Shown here: positions 10,001-21,320 of the stretch, in pieces
Layout of the letters: each line of letters opens with the position of its first letter
How positions within the stretch are numbered: the stretch's first letter is position 1
Assembly: GCA_021234155.1 (NCBI GenBank)
Contig: JAJEKV010000177.1
Location: 434,001 to 498,000, forward strand
From: Isoetes taiwanensis
Lineage: Eukaryota > Streptophyta > Lycopodiopsida > Isoetales > Isoetaceae
Length of the DNA stretch: 64,000 bases
Reading direction: 5' to 3'
Made by a program: the position numbers and the translations under genes
The notes under the pieces: generated by a model
Told to the model about the DNA's origin: nothing
The model's database searches: none
What the model saw: only the letters and a program-made list of their open reading frames with translations

Positions 10001-12075
10001 TATTATCTCCTTCATGAAAAGCTTGCTTGCTTGAGGAGCTGTCATACTCGATTTACATGGAATAAAGTGAACCTGTTTAGACAACATATCTACAACTGTC
10101 TAGATTTGGTCATTTTTATGAGTCGGAAAACTTATCCTTTATAGTCAATTTATTGAGGGCTCGATAGTCTACACACATTCGATACCCTTTGTCCTTTTGT
10201 TTAATCAAAACGACTGGTGCATCAAAAGGCGAACAACTAGGACATATCAAATTGCGATCTAACATCTCAATTCTCTCTTTTTCAAGCTCCAACTTCTCAA
10301 ATAGCTTTGTGTTATATTGCAAATGTGTTGCATGCTAGAGTTTTCTCATCCTTGAAGAGATCATTAAATTGCTTGAAAAAGTTATACAATTCTGAAGGGA
10401 CTTGTGATGGAGGATCTAAAGCTCTCAAGTAAATGAAATATGACTCAGCTTCACTTTGTATTAACTTCTTTGCATCGGAGTATGAAAGCAAAGGTTTCCT
10501 CCAAAATTCAGGATCAGAATGTAATTTCAGAGGTTGACAATCAGCAAAGATTGTCACACTCCTTTCATGATAGTTTGGTGGAGCATCAAACTGTTCTCGC
10601 CATCCAATTCCCAAAATCACATCCATTGTTCCCACAGGCATTAGAATTAGAGCTCTATTCTTATGGGAGCTATCACAAATTTGCCACATTGGCTTTCGGC
10701 TACCTTTAACTCTTGCACAACTATAACTTGAGTTTGCAAGTCATAAGCGTCCAAGCCTACTTATTTGCCTAATCTTGTGATATGACATCATGTGTAGCAC
10801 TTTCGTCAAGTAAAACTGTTACTTCTTGATCTTTTATGGAATACTTCATCTTAAAAAGCCATGTTTCTGATGTGTCTTTGCTAGCTCTAGATAATTTTTT
10901 TAGATATGCGATCTGCAATCTCCCTCACTCCTGTTGAACATCAGCTTGCTTTGCTTTATTTCTTTCATCTCCATTACTTGAAGTTTCTGGTCTGTCCTCC
11001 ATGTTATGCAACTGGGCAACAAGTCGCTCTTTGGGTGCAGGCTCCTTGAACTGCACTTTCTTTCCAAACGTATCCACAGGAGTTGTGTTCTTAGGACAAT
11101 TAGACTGATAATATGCCCCTCCACATATATAACATCTAGACTTTGGTGCTTTGGCCGGCTCTTGTATCGGTTTTTGTCCGTTGTTCCAGTGCTTTCCGTT
11201 CCTTCCATTCGACTTTGATTACATGTCTTGGGATTTAATTTTCGCTCTGCAGTGCCTGCTTTCTTTATTGCATCCTCCATATTTGTTGGTTCAATAAGAT
11301 CCAAAGTTGCGCCAATACACCTCTTGGTTTATTCACAAACTTCCTTAGAAGTTCATCTTCACTCATGTTCCAAACTCGAGATCCCAAATGACTAAAAATT
11401 ATGTAATAGTCAGATAATGTCTCTCTATCATCCTATTTAACAAGGTCCCAATCTGTGATAGTTTGCAAGTAAATAATATGCTTCAAAAGCACTTCGAAAT
11501 TCTTTCCATGATTTAATCGGTGGTTGCATAAGTCTGCGTCCTTGCCAACCAGACTTGTGCTTGATCGTCCAGATTTGTATCCATGGCTTGGAGTCGTTCT
11601 TGCCCTACTGCGTTAACCTCTCTCAAAAACTTCTCCCAGATTCCAAGAAAACTTATCACCTGCATCGGCTTAATAGATCCTCCACTGTTGAAGTAAGGTA
11701 GATCCACTTTTTCCAACCATTTAGCAACTCTTTCTTGTTTTGATTTTCTGCTTCAACAATAATTATAAGACTTTGGTTGGAATTTGCCGGTGCTTGATTA
11801 GCAGGAGCTGGATTAATAGGCAGAGGATTTACAGGAGGATTAGTAGGTGGAAGACCACTTGATAATGGAGGCTGTTGGGTAGTACCGGGCAGAAATCTAT
11901 ATAGCAGAACTATCTGCTCTAGTTTTTGCTAATAATCCTCTTGAGATATAGAGGGTGGTAAAGCTATCCGATTAGCCATTTCTTTGCTATAAAATCAACA
12001 GTTCTCATTGTCTCCTGATACTGGCTATCAGAAATATTGGAGCAATTCGCCATTACCACATGTTCCATTATAGTT
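10001..12075 (-). mobile_element. Ty3/gypsy retrotransposon relic (gag, protease, RT fingers, integrase fragment)
   Basis: Minus strand. Gag pieces lie at 11716-11513 (LPYFNSGGSIKP, QAQVWLARTQTYA) and 11440-11200, with a degraded zinc knuckle near 11130. A protease-to-RT linker at 10689-10312 includes DVILGIGWREQFDAPPNYHE. RT fingers at 10322-10116 show SPFDAPVVLIKQKDKGYRMC, then VDYRALNKLTIKDKF. RT then joins directly to an integrase segment (TVVDMLSKQVHFIPCKSSMT, APQASKLFMKEI) at 10100-10007, so the rest of RT, RNase H and most of integrase are deleted. No LTR is seen. The integrase stretch is cut at 10000 by the large element, dating that insertion after the gypsy element. Confidence 0.8.
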
Positions 12076-13029
12076 TAACTATGATTCGTATCAAGTTAGA
12101 ACAAAGCAATAAAGAATGAAGCCATAAAAGTAGTTTTAAAAGATTGAAGTGCATAAGGTATAGACAAAAAGCATAAAGTATAGATTCTGCCTTGTTGCAC
12201 ACTAGCAATTACAAGGGCGATAATGACTTCAAGGTGGTGAATATGCAAGGAATCTTGTTCTAAGTAGTGGTTTTGGAAGGACATATATATATTTAGCATT
12301 TAAAATGCATCAAAGATGCATACTACCGATTTAGTACGTTTTCCAACAATTTTGCAAGTCCATATCTTTTATATTGAATTTGAAACTAACATGGTTGCTA
12401 GCACATGGAGGCTTCTCCCCTGGCATCAATTAAATATTTGCTTTGTTTTATACATGTTGTTTTCATCTGGCATCCATTTTCATTTGCAACTAGGAGGTTG
12501 CGACAATACTTTTTTTTTGTTTTGATTAATTCAATATCTAATTAGCCAGGACTTTTCTTTTTCTAGTATGTATGGACAATGGTCATTCTTAGGAATATGG
12601 AGGTAATCCATATTACAGGTCTACCTCATGCCCACAAAAGAGACAACTATTCAAAGATTGATGGGATGCTTTAGAATTAGACCGTCCATGTGATCAGCTC
12701 GTCATGGTCGTTGGAGTCAATAAGGCTGATACAAATCCTTGTTTTGCAAATCGTCGATGGGTGGCTACAATGATAACCATCATTTTGCCCCTTGGGGCTG
12801 AGGGATGTGTTTCCATAATGGAGCAGAATAGGTTCTACTACTCAAGGGCATGAAGGTCTAGATATTTTATCCTTGACGCACATTAACAACTACAAAGACG
12901 AGAATGACCTTCAAGGTGGTGAATATGCAAGGTCATCTGTGTTTTCAGGCAAGCTACATATGCCTGGCAAGAAGTTGGTTGACTATGATCAAGAAATCTT
13001 GCTCTAAGTAGTGGTTTTGAAAGGACGCA
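12076..13029. other. Spacer with an imperfect direct repeat
   Basis: No gene recognised. 12209-12283 and 12887-13024 share the words TTCAAGGTGGTGAATATGCA and CTAAGTAGTGGTTTTG; the first copy lacks about 55 internal bases. The rest is AT-rich and has short chance ORFs. Confidence 0.5.
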
Positions 13030-14710
13030 ACAGTTAAAGTGCATTGAAAGGCATACTACTGAAGCTAATGATGAGAAGAGTCACAGGAGGTCATAGAAGG
13101 TTGTCCGGCCCAGTCATGTATCTAGCTATGATTTTGTTCACAATTATATCCAACAATTTTGCAAGTCTATAGCATCTTAATAGGCCCGAAAATTCTATTC
13201 CTATGCTCATTTCTGGATGCAACTTCTTGCTATCGGCAGGATTGGGCAGGCTACTTACTATAGTTACCTGCATGGAGCCCCTTGGAACTATTGACTAGAT
13301 TTGAGCAACCTAAGTTAGAGACTGTTTTTGCCTATTGTAAAAAGATGAATCATGTTGAAAGCAAATGTTATTATAAATACTTTGTTAATTTGCATAGAAC
13401 TTTACTCCAGGCCCATCCAGATGGACCTCACATTCCAGATGAACATGCAAGTATTGCACGTGATGAAGCTTTTGAAGCCGCTTTTCTACAAGAACTGTTG
13501 TTTCCATGACTATTGATTACAGTGCAACACAGCATATGACTTTTCATAGGCACTGAAGTTAGAAAATTTGCGTTTCTTGATGATAACATGACCCATGAGA
13601 TCAAAGGCATTGGAGATCTTCATGTTGATACTCCCAATGGTGTGTAAGTCTTGCGTGCCCATTTACATGTATCTGGTTTAGGCCGAAATCTTATTTCTGT
13701 GTCTAGACTTGCTGATCTTGGACTATCTATACAATTTGATAGACGATTGTGTAGATTCATCCAAGATGGATGTGTACTTGGAGTGGCCTTGAGAGAAGGT
13801 CATCTGTACAAGCTTAGATTGACTGATGATTTTGTGAATCTTCTGACTGCCAGTGGAGATGAATCAAGTATACTGTGGCATCATCGTTTTGCACATGTTA
13901 ACTTCCAATATTCATTGGAGATGATCTCTGATTGAATCGTAGATGGTCTGTTGTTGAATAGCACTGCATCAATGAGTGTATGTGAGGCGTGTGTTGTTGG
14001 GAAGCAGCAATGCCGTCCTTTCAATGAAAAAGGAAAACGTGCAACACAGCTTTTGAAGCTTGTGTATGTTGATATATGTGGCCCACTACCTTGTGTTTTG
14101 AGTGGTGCCAAATATTTTATCTTGTTTGTGGATGATTTTTCCTGTAGAGATTTTGTGTATTTTATCTCTACGAGGTCCCAAGCCTTCACCAACAAGTGCT
14201 TAAAAGTATGGTGGTGACTCAAACTGGCAAAATGATCAAGAGATTACGTACTGACAATAGTGGGGAATTTACCTCTGTTCAATTCAAATGTTTTTGTGAA
14301 GAGCATGGTATAGAATATGAGCCTACCATTGCTTATTCCCTTCAGCAAAATGGTATTGCTGAATGTCGGAATCATACGATAATCAATGTTTTTTGACCTA
14401 GGCTTATTCATGCTGGTTTGGATAAGTCTTTTGGCTAGAAGATGTGGCTACTGTTGTTTATGAGTAGAATTGAGTTGTAACTTCTTCTCTAAAAGGCGTA
14501 ACTCCTTTGCAATTATGGACGGGAGTCAAACCAAATGTTCAAAATTTGCAAGTTTTATTTTATGATATTGCTATGCGAAGAAGCATTACTAGTCGTGATG
14601 CAGTGTTTGGCTAGTTTTTGTTTTGCAAATCCCCATCTGACGTGGCATACATCTCAACCCTTGATTTTCAGATTGTATGGTCTAGATTTGTGCCACATTA
14701 GAAGGGGGGT
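13030..14710 (+). mobile_element. Ty1/copia relic: gag knuckle, protease region, GAG-pre-integrase, integrase
   Basis: Plus strand, with several stops. A gag zinc knuckle lies near 13325-13375 (CKKMNHVESKCYYK). A protease-like region is at about 13500-13700. GAG-pre-integrase is at 13651-13935 with the LWHHRFAHVNF motif. Integrase runs from about 13980 (CEACVVGKQQCRPF) through VYVDICGPLPC, a changed form of the usual D-x-x-G-P, to RTDNSGEFTSVQF and a form of the NGIAER box. RT and RNase H are missing. A polypurine tract (AGAAGGGGGG) at 14700-14709 precedes the 3' LTR. A second copy at 36936-37277 has the two ends without the 13.3-14.6 kb interior. No 5' LTR was found. Confidence 0.8.
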
Positions 14711-15101
14711 TGTAAAATGAAAGTGTCCCCACATTTTCTCTAGTTTTAACTTGGATCTATTGCAGACACGTTTTGTTTAGGGGCGTTGTGGGAACGGATC
14801 ATCCCCCACCACATCTCCCCAACCCCAAAAAAAAAGAGGAATAGAATCCTTCATTTGCACTACCTTGTTTTGTGCATATACAGTTTTTTTGGCCCTCTTT
14901 CTTGCAAACATATGAATCTTGTACAGGTAGGGGCTTTACTTCATCTCTGGAGGCATATGTGAGTAGCTTATATTCCGTTTTGCTCTATTGCATGTTTCTT
15001 TATTTTAGATCTTCGAAAGGAGTAGCCTCCTCTGGGTCTTGATCTTCGGCCTTGCTTCTTTTGTTCTTCTTTACTTTTTTTCTGTGCATCTTCATTGAGA
15101 C

Positions 15102-15140
<39 letters not shown>

Positions 15141-16609
15141 GAACGTGGACCTTTATTACTCAAAAGAATACAAAGAGTACATGGGGGACTCAAAACCCAG
15201 TGGAGAAGATATCCACTAGAGCAACACTACCCATCACATACATAACATAGAAAAGCAGAGAACACAGATCACCATGAGCACAACGGTTTGCTATGAATAG
15301 GTGGGAATCTGAAGATATTGCTCCCAAATGACACTTTTGATGTCACTGCCAGCCAAGTCGAACATGGTGACACAAGAAAAAGCAATGCTCAATTGTCTCA
15401 TCCCTCTGCATGCAAAGAGGGCAGATCACAGAGACTTCTGGACGAAATCGATGAACAACAGTGTTTACCCGCATGCATCTATGAGTGATCTGCCACCATA
15501 AAATGGATAGCTTAGGATGAAGCAATTTATCCCATACCCATCGCCAGACTGCCTTACGATGAGGCTCGGGGATAACTAAAGGCCACTTTGGCGATGGAGG
15601 CAACACCTCAGGATGAAGCAGGACCACATACATCGAGTGCACCAGGTGCTCCTCCTTAACACTGCCATGAACCACCCAGAGCTGGGGAGCCACGTCTTAT
15701 GGGTGTGGAGGAAGTGTAGCAGCTACGTTTTCCCAAATGGCCCGGTCCCAACGAAGGAGAAGGAACTTCAATTTAAACTCATTCCACGTCAACAATCTTG
15801 TCTCATTATACCATGCAGATACCGTGAGCACACCTGCTGCTCGCCACCGACGTTGCGTCAATGGATGAACAGAAGAGACCAGGGGACAATCTTCCTGGCC
15901 GTCACCCAAAGGGATCCACCAACAACTGGCTGTAGGATCTGTGTGGGCCATTGGATGGAACTGAAATAAAGTGCGCACAATCTCCCAAGCAGCTAGCAAC
16001 CCTTGAGGAAAGGAGATGCATTAGGATATGGAGAAAGTGGATAGAATAATGTCCATGGGAGGAGAGGCTTAATGGATGGAGAGCCAAAGGAAATGCACAT
16101 CTGTAAAGACTAGTGAATGAGACGCAGACCTAGAGAATTATCAACATTATTGAGAATCCGCCATATGAACTTAGAAATCAGCACATCTTGCTCTGGAGAA
16201 GAAAGTGAATCATCCCCAGCCCCCCACAAAGTTTAGGCATAATGCACTTCGCCCAACTAACTTTAACATCAGCTCCTTCTTTAGTGCCACCCCAGATGAA
16301 GTTCCTGACAGTACGAACAATGAGCTGCATCTTTGTCTGCGGTGCCAGCAAGATGGATGCCATGTAGACATGTGTACCACTCAGAACTGACTTTGCCACA
16401 GTTACACGACCAGCCATGGATAACTTATCCGTGGACCACCAGAACAAATGCCTTTCCAACCCCTTAATAATGACATCCCACGCGTGTTTTGACGTGTATG
16501 GCCCCTTACCCTTTCCTTTGTATTCAGTAGTTGAATCAACATCAATCATTTTTTATGCTTGTTCAAAGAGTGATTCGAGTTGAATGAAAGTGATAGTTGA
16601 TTGCCAACA
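14711..16609 (+). repeat. Copia 3' LTR (about 510 bp) split by a LINE
   Basis: Begins TGTAAAATG right after the polypurine tract and ends CCAACA at 16609. Its two halves, 14711-15103 and 16491-16609, align with the uninterrupted 485-bp LTR at 37278-37762. The LINE at 15104-16490 lies between them. TG...CA ends are as expected for an LTR. Confidence 0.7.
15104..16490 (-). mobile_element. 5'-truncated LINE with 34-nt poly(A), inserted in the copia LTR
   Basis: Poly-T at 15104-15137 is the minus-strand poly(A) tail, preceded on that strand by GAGTAATAAAGG. Coding remnants at about 16480-15343 are the C-terminal part of LINE ORF2: the post-RT motif MAGRVTVAKSVLSGTHVYMA with FIWGG, then a zf-RVT region ending with C-P-L-C and H-C-F-F-L-C-H-H. 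The RT palm itself is missing, so the copy is 5' truncated, as is usual for target-primed reverse transcription. At least two frameshifts separate the pieces. Its sequence differs from the two longer LINEs in the window, suggesting another family. The empty site is visible near 37638-37655. Confidence 0.85.
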
Positions 16610-17984
16610 AATTAGCTATATAAGCAATTTATAGTTGGATAAAGATAATTTTAACTTGCACTATCATAATGAGTCCAAATTATAATGTACAAACTCAATA
16701 GTTAAGCAGTCGTTTCAAACACTTTCATTAATTGACTAAGTGCTCAACACACGTCTCTAGCTCAATTACACATTACCTAACATACAATAACATTTCAAGG
16801 GCATTGCTTATAATAAAGTCAAACCAATATGGACAAACTATATAAAATAGAACATTGCCCAGCATTGTTGGGCATCAGGAGATTTGCATCGACGGGTCCT
16901 GCACTCATTACCATTGCCAAGAATAAATTTCTACTAATCCATCCATCACATTCTTTATGGCTAATTTGGTTGGACATAGAGAAATCTACACATCAATAAC
17001 AAAGAATGCCATCTTGTTTACTTAGTTTGCCATACCTTCAAAACATCCATTCTACAAATTCAGATCTAGCTCCAAAGCTTTGTTCTTCTCTCAAAATCTC
17101 ATTTCCGCTTCATGATATTAGATCATGCACATCCTGCCATGGACATCAATACACAGAGGCAATGTCACTCCTACTGTTACGCGAGAAAAAGTGCCTGCAC
17201 ATGCATTACTTACAGGGCGGATTGGCTCCTATTGATGCAGGTCATCTTACCTCGTTTAATGCCCCTTGCAGACATATTATCTCTCACTTTTAGATTTGAG
17301 AAGCGCAAACACCACTGAAAGATTAACGTCATGGTAGTAAAATATAATAAAATATTTATATTTCCATAATTATACACGGTACTATAATTGTATGGTACAT
17401 AGAAGTTGTATAAGTATTATAATTACAACAATAATTGTATGAGTACGATAATTATATGGGATTACATTGTACTATAATTGTATGAGTATTATATGTTGCT
17501 ACAAAAAGTATTTAGCATTACTACACTTCCATTGGGATCACATCAAAATAGATTATATAAAAGCACATTGCAAGTGCTTGATGATCTTTGGAACATCATG
17601 GACATTAGTATTTTGCTAAGCAAGTTCCTCAAGCGGGCACGTTTATGGGCTAAACTATTTGATTGCTGTTAAAAGTGGAGTGAACCTGAGAAATTGCGGG
17701 TAAAGTTTTGAAAGTGGAGCTGATTGCTTTCAAATTTGAAGTTATGTAAGAGGAGAAATAAATTGTAGTAAACAACACCAAAACAAACACAATACCAACC
17801 CCCTATTCTCCCCTTGCAATGGAGTTGGCAAAACATGATCTCCTCAAATTACAAAATATTTGGAGTCAATTAAATAGAGATGCTATTCGATAAATGAGAA
17901 AGTTAAGATGCTTAACATATCATTTACATCATTAAATTATTAAAGGAACTAGAGAATAGCAACAACTACAATTTGTGAGCTAAG
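16610..17984. other. AT-rich spacer, no gene recognised
   Basis: 16610-16690 matches 43190-43260. 17340-17500 contains several copies of TATAATTGTATGAGTA-like words. Remaining ORFs are short and show no family resemblance. Confidence 0.5.
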
Positions 17985-18275
17985 TCAGCTTGTAATTTAA
18001 CCGTCAACTTGTAATTCAGCTAATTAGTCAGGTATATAGTTCAACATTTGGTCAGACAGTTAGTCAGCTTATTAGTCATACTGTTAGTCAGTAAATCGTC
18101 AGAAATGATTTGTCCGACTACTCGTCACCTCATTAATCAGATTATTAGACAACTAATTAGTCAAGCTAAACGTCAATTTAAATGTCAGATAATTCGTTAG
18201 ATGCTTATTAGCCAGATTATTATTCAGATTTTTTGTCAGATCTAAACGTCAGTTCGTTAGTCAGGTCAAACATCA
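17985..18275. repeat. Degenerate short-unit array around TTAGTCAG
   Basis: More than 15 diverged copies of (A)NTTAGTCAG / AAACGTCAG words at roughly 12-20 bp spacing over about 290 bp. The spacing is irregular and there is no ORF. The array stops about 85 bp before a block that is duplicated at 44594. Confidence 0.65.
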
Positions 18276-18359
18276 CAATAATAGTGAAATATGCATTTGA
18301 CAAACTGTTTTGGATCCTTTGATGATCCTTTTGACGTTTAATAGGTATTCTCTTGTAGT

Positions 18360-19125
18360 GCATGAATAAGTCAGCCAAAGAATATCAGATAAGTCATCAA
18401 AGAAAGTGAACGACCAAAGGATATGGAAGATGCAAAAGGGCATTGTCCCCAAAATCTCAAACGAGATGTACATTTGTTAAGTGTCTCAATTTGCGTTGGT
18501 GTTCACATGTCACCTAGATAAATGAAAACTGAAGATACATTATTTGCTCCAAACTACTGCATATGGTGGCTATTGTAACATGACTACATACCTCCATGTC
18601 ATATAGAAGGATTAATTCAACCAACATACAAAAATAAGTGTGCGATTGAGCTAATCATAAAACTCTATTCTAAATAGCATATAGAGTTCTTTGGATTGCC
18701 CATTGTTTAAGAGGCAATTTGTTAGGGAGAGGGTGGCTTTGGGCCTCTTTGGGCATATTTAATAATCTAATGGCTTATAGTTACTAGTTCTTTTTTCGGC
18801 ATTGTAAAATAATTTGTAAGTTTTTATGGCCAATGGTGTAATACGCGAGACTAGGAATATTCCTTAGATTACAAGTCAAAGGCAAGCCATATGATATACC
18901 CAGTATTTTCCAACCATCGATTTCAAAATTTTTGGCTTTATGTATTAAATTTTAAATCATGTGGCTGTTGAACTGACTGGTTGTTTGATTATTTGACAGG
19001 CAACAGGTTCTTTAATGGTATAGAATAGAATAGAATAGATTTTTTAATGTCCACAGAGATCAATAGGCCATGGGACCCATACAATGGGCTAGAACAGCAA
19101 AAAAATCACCAAACATGATAAAAAC
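18360..19125. repeat. Duplicated block, copy 1 (second copy 44594-45375)
   Basis: The two copies run co-linear for about 770 bp with scattered substitutions and small indels. Shared words include GGGCATTGTCCCCAAA, GTCATATAGAAGGATT and TTGTTAGGGAGAGGGTGGCT. The last 100 bp (19020-19125) is a LINE 3' tail. No coding sequence is recognised. Similarity stops at 19125. Confidence 0.8.
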
Positions 19126-19260
19126 ATTACAAAGCTTGGGCAAAACCCAGATGAAACTATGACTTAGCCCTTAAGCCAGACAATCAAATCAGGCTTTATG
19201 TACCATCACAAAACACAAGAACAAATAGAAATAATAACATAAAAAAAATGAATATAGCTA
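19020..19260 (-). mobile_element. LINE 3' tail with TTCTA-repeat end
   Basis: Minus-strand reading resembles plant LINE 3' ends: GGTTTTGCCCAAGCTTTGTA, then ATGTTTTTATCATG, ending AAAAAATCTATTCTATTCTA. The tail is a simple repeat (TTCTA)n rather than pure poly(A). No ORF remains. The same tail is at 45275-45375. Confidence 0.45.
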
Positions 19261-20256
19261 TACAAAAACTGTCCATGGATCAGAAGGCCACTGATCCCTA
19301 TGGTAGCCTGACCACCTCTGTATACTGCCCACTTCTGTTGCAGGCGAGCTTCTCGTACCCGACATAATTCCTCTTTCCTTCTGCAGAGTTGTGCTAGAAT
19401 TAGATCCTCTTGGACAAAAAGTTGGTCCCTTTCAGATGATTGCCATGCTTAAGTAAGTGTGTAACTAAGTTGCGTAGCTAGAATGCCATGTGCAGCTGCA
19501 TAAGAGATCAAGAATGGTGGAACACAAATAATTTTCCTGCACGAAAAGATTATAACATGAGCTCCATGTTTTGCCCAACAGCATTTCAAAACTCAGAACT
19601 TAAATCTCAAATCTATAGAACTCAAAAACTCAAAAATTGTAAGACAATTACCTACAAAGCAAATGCAGCTTATAGCATCCTATATACCATACTTGTTCTA
19701 CTGAATCCCTCAGCAACCAAAATGCTTGTCCTGCACCAACCAATTAACCAACCAACCAACCAACCAAAGTGCTTATCTTGCACCAATGAAAATGCTTGTC
19801 CTTCACTTCTATGGCAAACCTCGCAAGATGAGAGGGCATGTGCAGGCATCTACTTTGAAACAAATCTGTATTGCAAGGAAAAAATTATTTTTTACCTTGG
19901 TGTCATTTACCCGAACAAAGGCATAGCTGCTATCAGCAGATCTGTTACATTGGGTACAACATATTTGGCCAGAGCTCACAAACAAATGTGTGTGACAACT
20001 TAATTTAAACGTATTCTTTACTCTAAAGAAAAAATATTCTTCACAATGAAAAAGAGTTGAGTCTTGAATAATGCTGAAAATTAAACCAAAATTAAAAAAG
20101 AAATAATTAAACAATGCACGTCAGCTGAGACATGAACGAATCTAAGACCCCACAAAACTATAATTATAGAGATTATTCAGATTCTTATCTTATCTTATCT
20201 TATCTTAAGCTACGACAATTCAGAAAAAAGCATGTGTTCTAAACTAAATTACTAAC
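19261..20256. other. Spacer with simple repeats; no gene supported
   Basis: Contains an (AACC)n run near 19740-19767, three or four copies of AAATGCTTGTCCTGCACCAA-like words (19721, 19770, 19790, and again at 20511), and (TTATC)n at 20184-20206. A 171-codon ORF at 19488-20003 has no protein-like features. Confidence 0.45.
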
Positions 20257-20382
20257 TGAAGGAAAGTTAGAGCTTTGAGCCCAGATGTTGCCATCTAGAT
20301 CCCTAATAGCAGCGGTAGAGAGGCGACAACCATTTCCCAGATATATGAGCAAGTGATCTTCAACGCAAGTCTGCCAAGATAT
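20257..20382 (-). pseudogene. Profilin exon 1 fragment (start codon lost)
   Basis: Minus-strand translation SWQTCVEDHLLIYLGNGCRL, then STAAIRDLDGNIWAQSSNFP, matches the N-terminus of plant profilin (SWQTYVD-H-L, S-A-A-I-I-G-x-D-G-x-V-W-A-Q-S-x-x-F-P). The profilin initiator ATG is ATA here (20382-20380). The match ends at a GTTAGT donor-like sequence, the usual place of the first profilin intron. I could not find the actin- and poly-proline-binding C-terminal exons downstream. It is therefore an isolated exon, probably dragged in by a transposon or left by deletion. Profilin normally sequesters and delivers actin monomers; this fragment cannot. Confidence 0.75.
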
Positions 20383-21320
20383 AGCTGTATATGTCGGAGG
20401 ACATAGGGCAAGGCAAGATCTAGATATTGTGCCATTGCTCATAGCACCCTATAGAATCCACCTTAGTGTTGAACAATTAGGTCAAATGTAACTGGATTCC
20501 ATATTAACCAAAATGCTTATCCTGCACCGATCAAAATGCTACCAGTAACCATGTTGCCTTGGGCTATCAGTGACGGTTTCAGATGCAGTTCATGTCTCTG
20601 GGATAAATACATGTAGAATTCAACTATGGTTCATCGACAAGCTAAAACCATAACTCCGCAACATCCAGATCTGCCATCGATTAGCTTTGTCATCAGATCC
20701 TGTTCATGCAAGTGCCCATGTTGGCACCATAGAAATTCTTGGCCATAGCCACCGCTTGTCAATCCCATGCCCTAAAGTTTTTATTTTATTTTATTTTTAT
20801 TTTAATCGCAGTAGGAAAAAGGTATGCTAGGGTTTCAAGAGAAAGGGCTTAATCTAGATGGTTGAGCTGGAAAAACCTTAGCCGTCCATATATTTTATGC
20901 TTGATATACATACATACTTACTTACTATATAACTTTATTATATAGGATAGGATTTATTAGAAATACAAAAATATAAGCAAAATTTTCATGATTTGTGATA
21001 TATCAAAAGTTCATGAGTGTAACCATTAGAAAGTACCACGAAAATCAGTGTGAGTGTACACATACTCTAGATACACATATCACAGCTACCAAATCATATA
21101 AAAACCATAGGAAAGAATCTATTAGAATACAGAGGAAATCTCCTGTTATTATGCTTGATATTTATTATTTGTATTGTTGCTGTTTGCCAACTTGCAAATA
21201 CAATATTGTAATATAGGATGTCCTAGAGGAGGAATGTGCCAATGACACCTTGTCGTTTGCTTGAGCATTATTACAAGTGGTCCGGGTTGGACAAGGATGG
21301 CCTTTCTTGATGATAGTTGT
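20383..21320. other. Spacer, no gene recognised
   Basis: AT-rich, with a (TTTTA)n stretch near 20780-20805 and AT-rich simple sequence near 20900-20950. Short ORFs only. Confidence 0.4.

Noticed and set aside
19488-20003. 171-codon plus-strand ORF
   Set aside because: Low-complexity composition, runs through simple repeats (AACC), no domain, no promoter or splice context.
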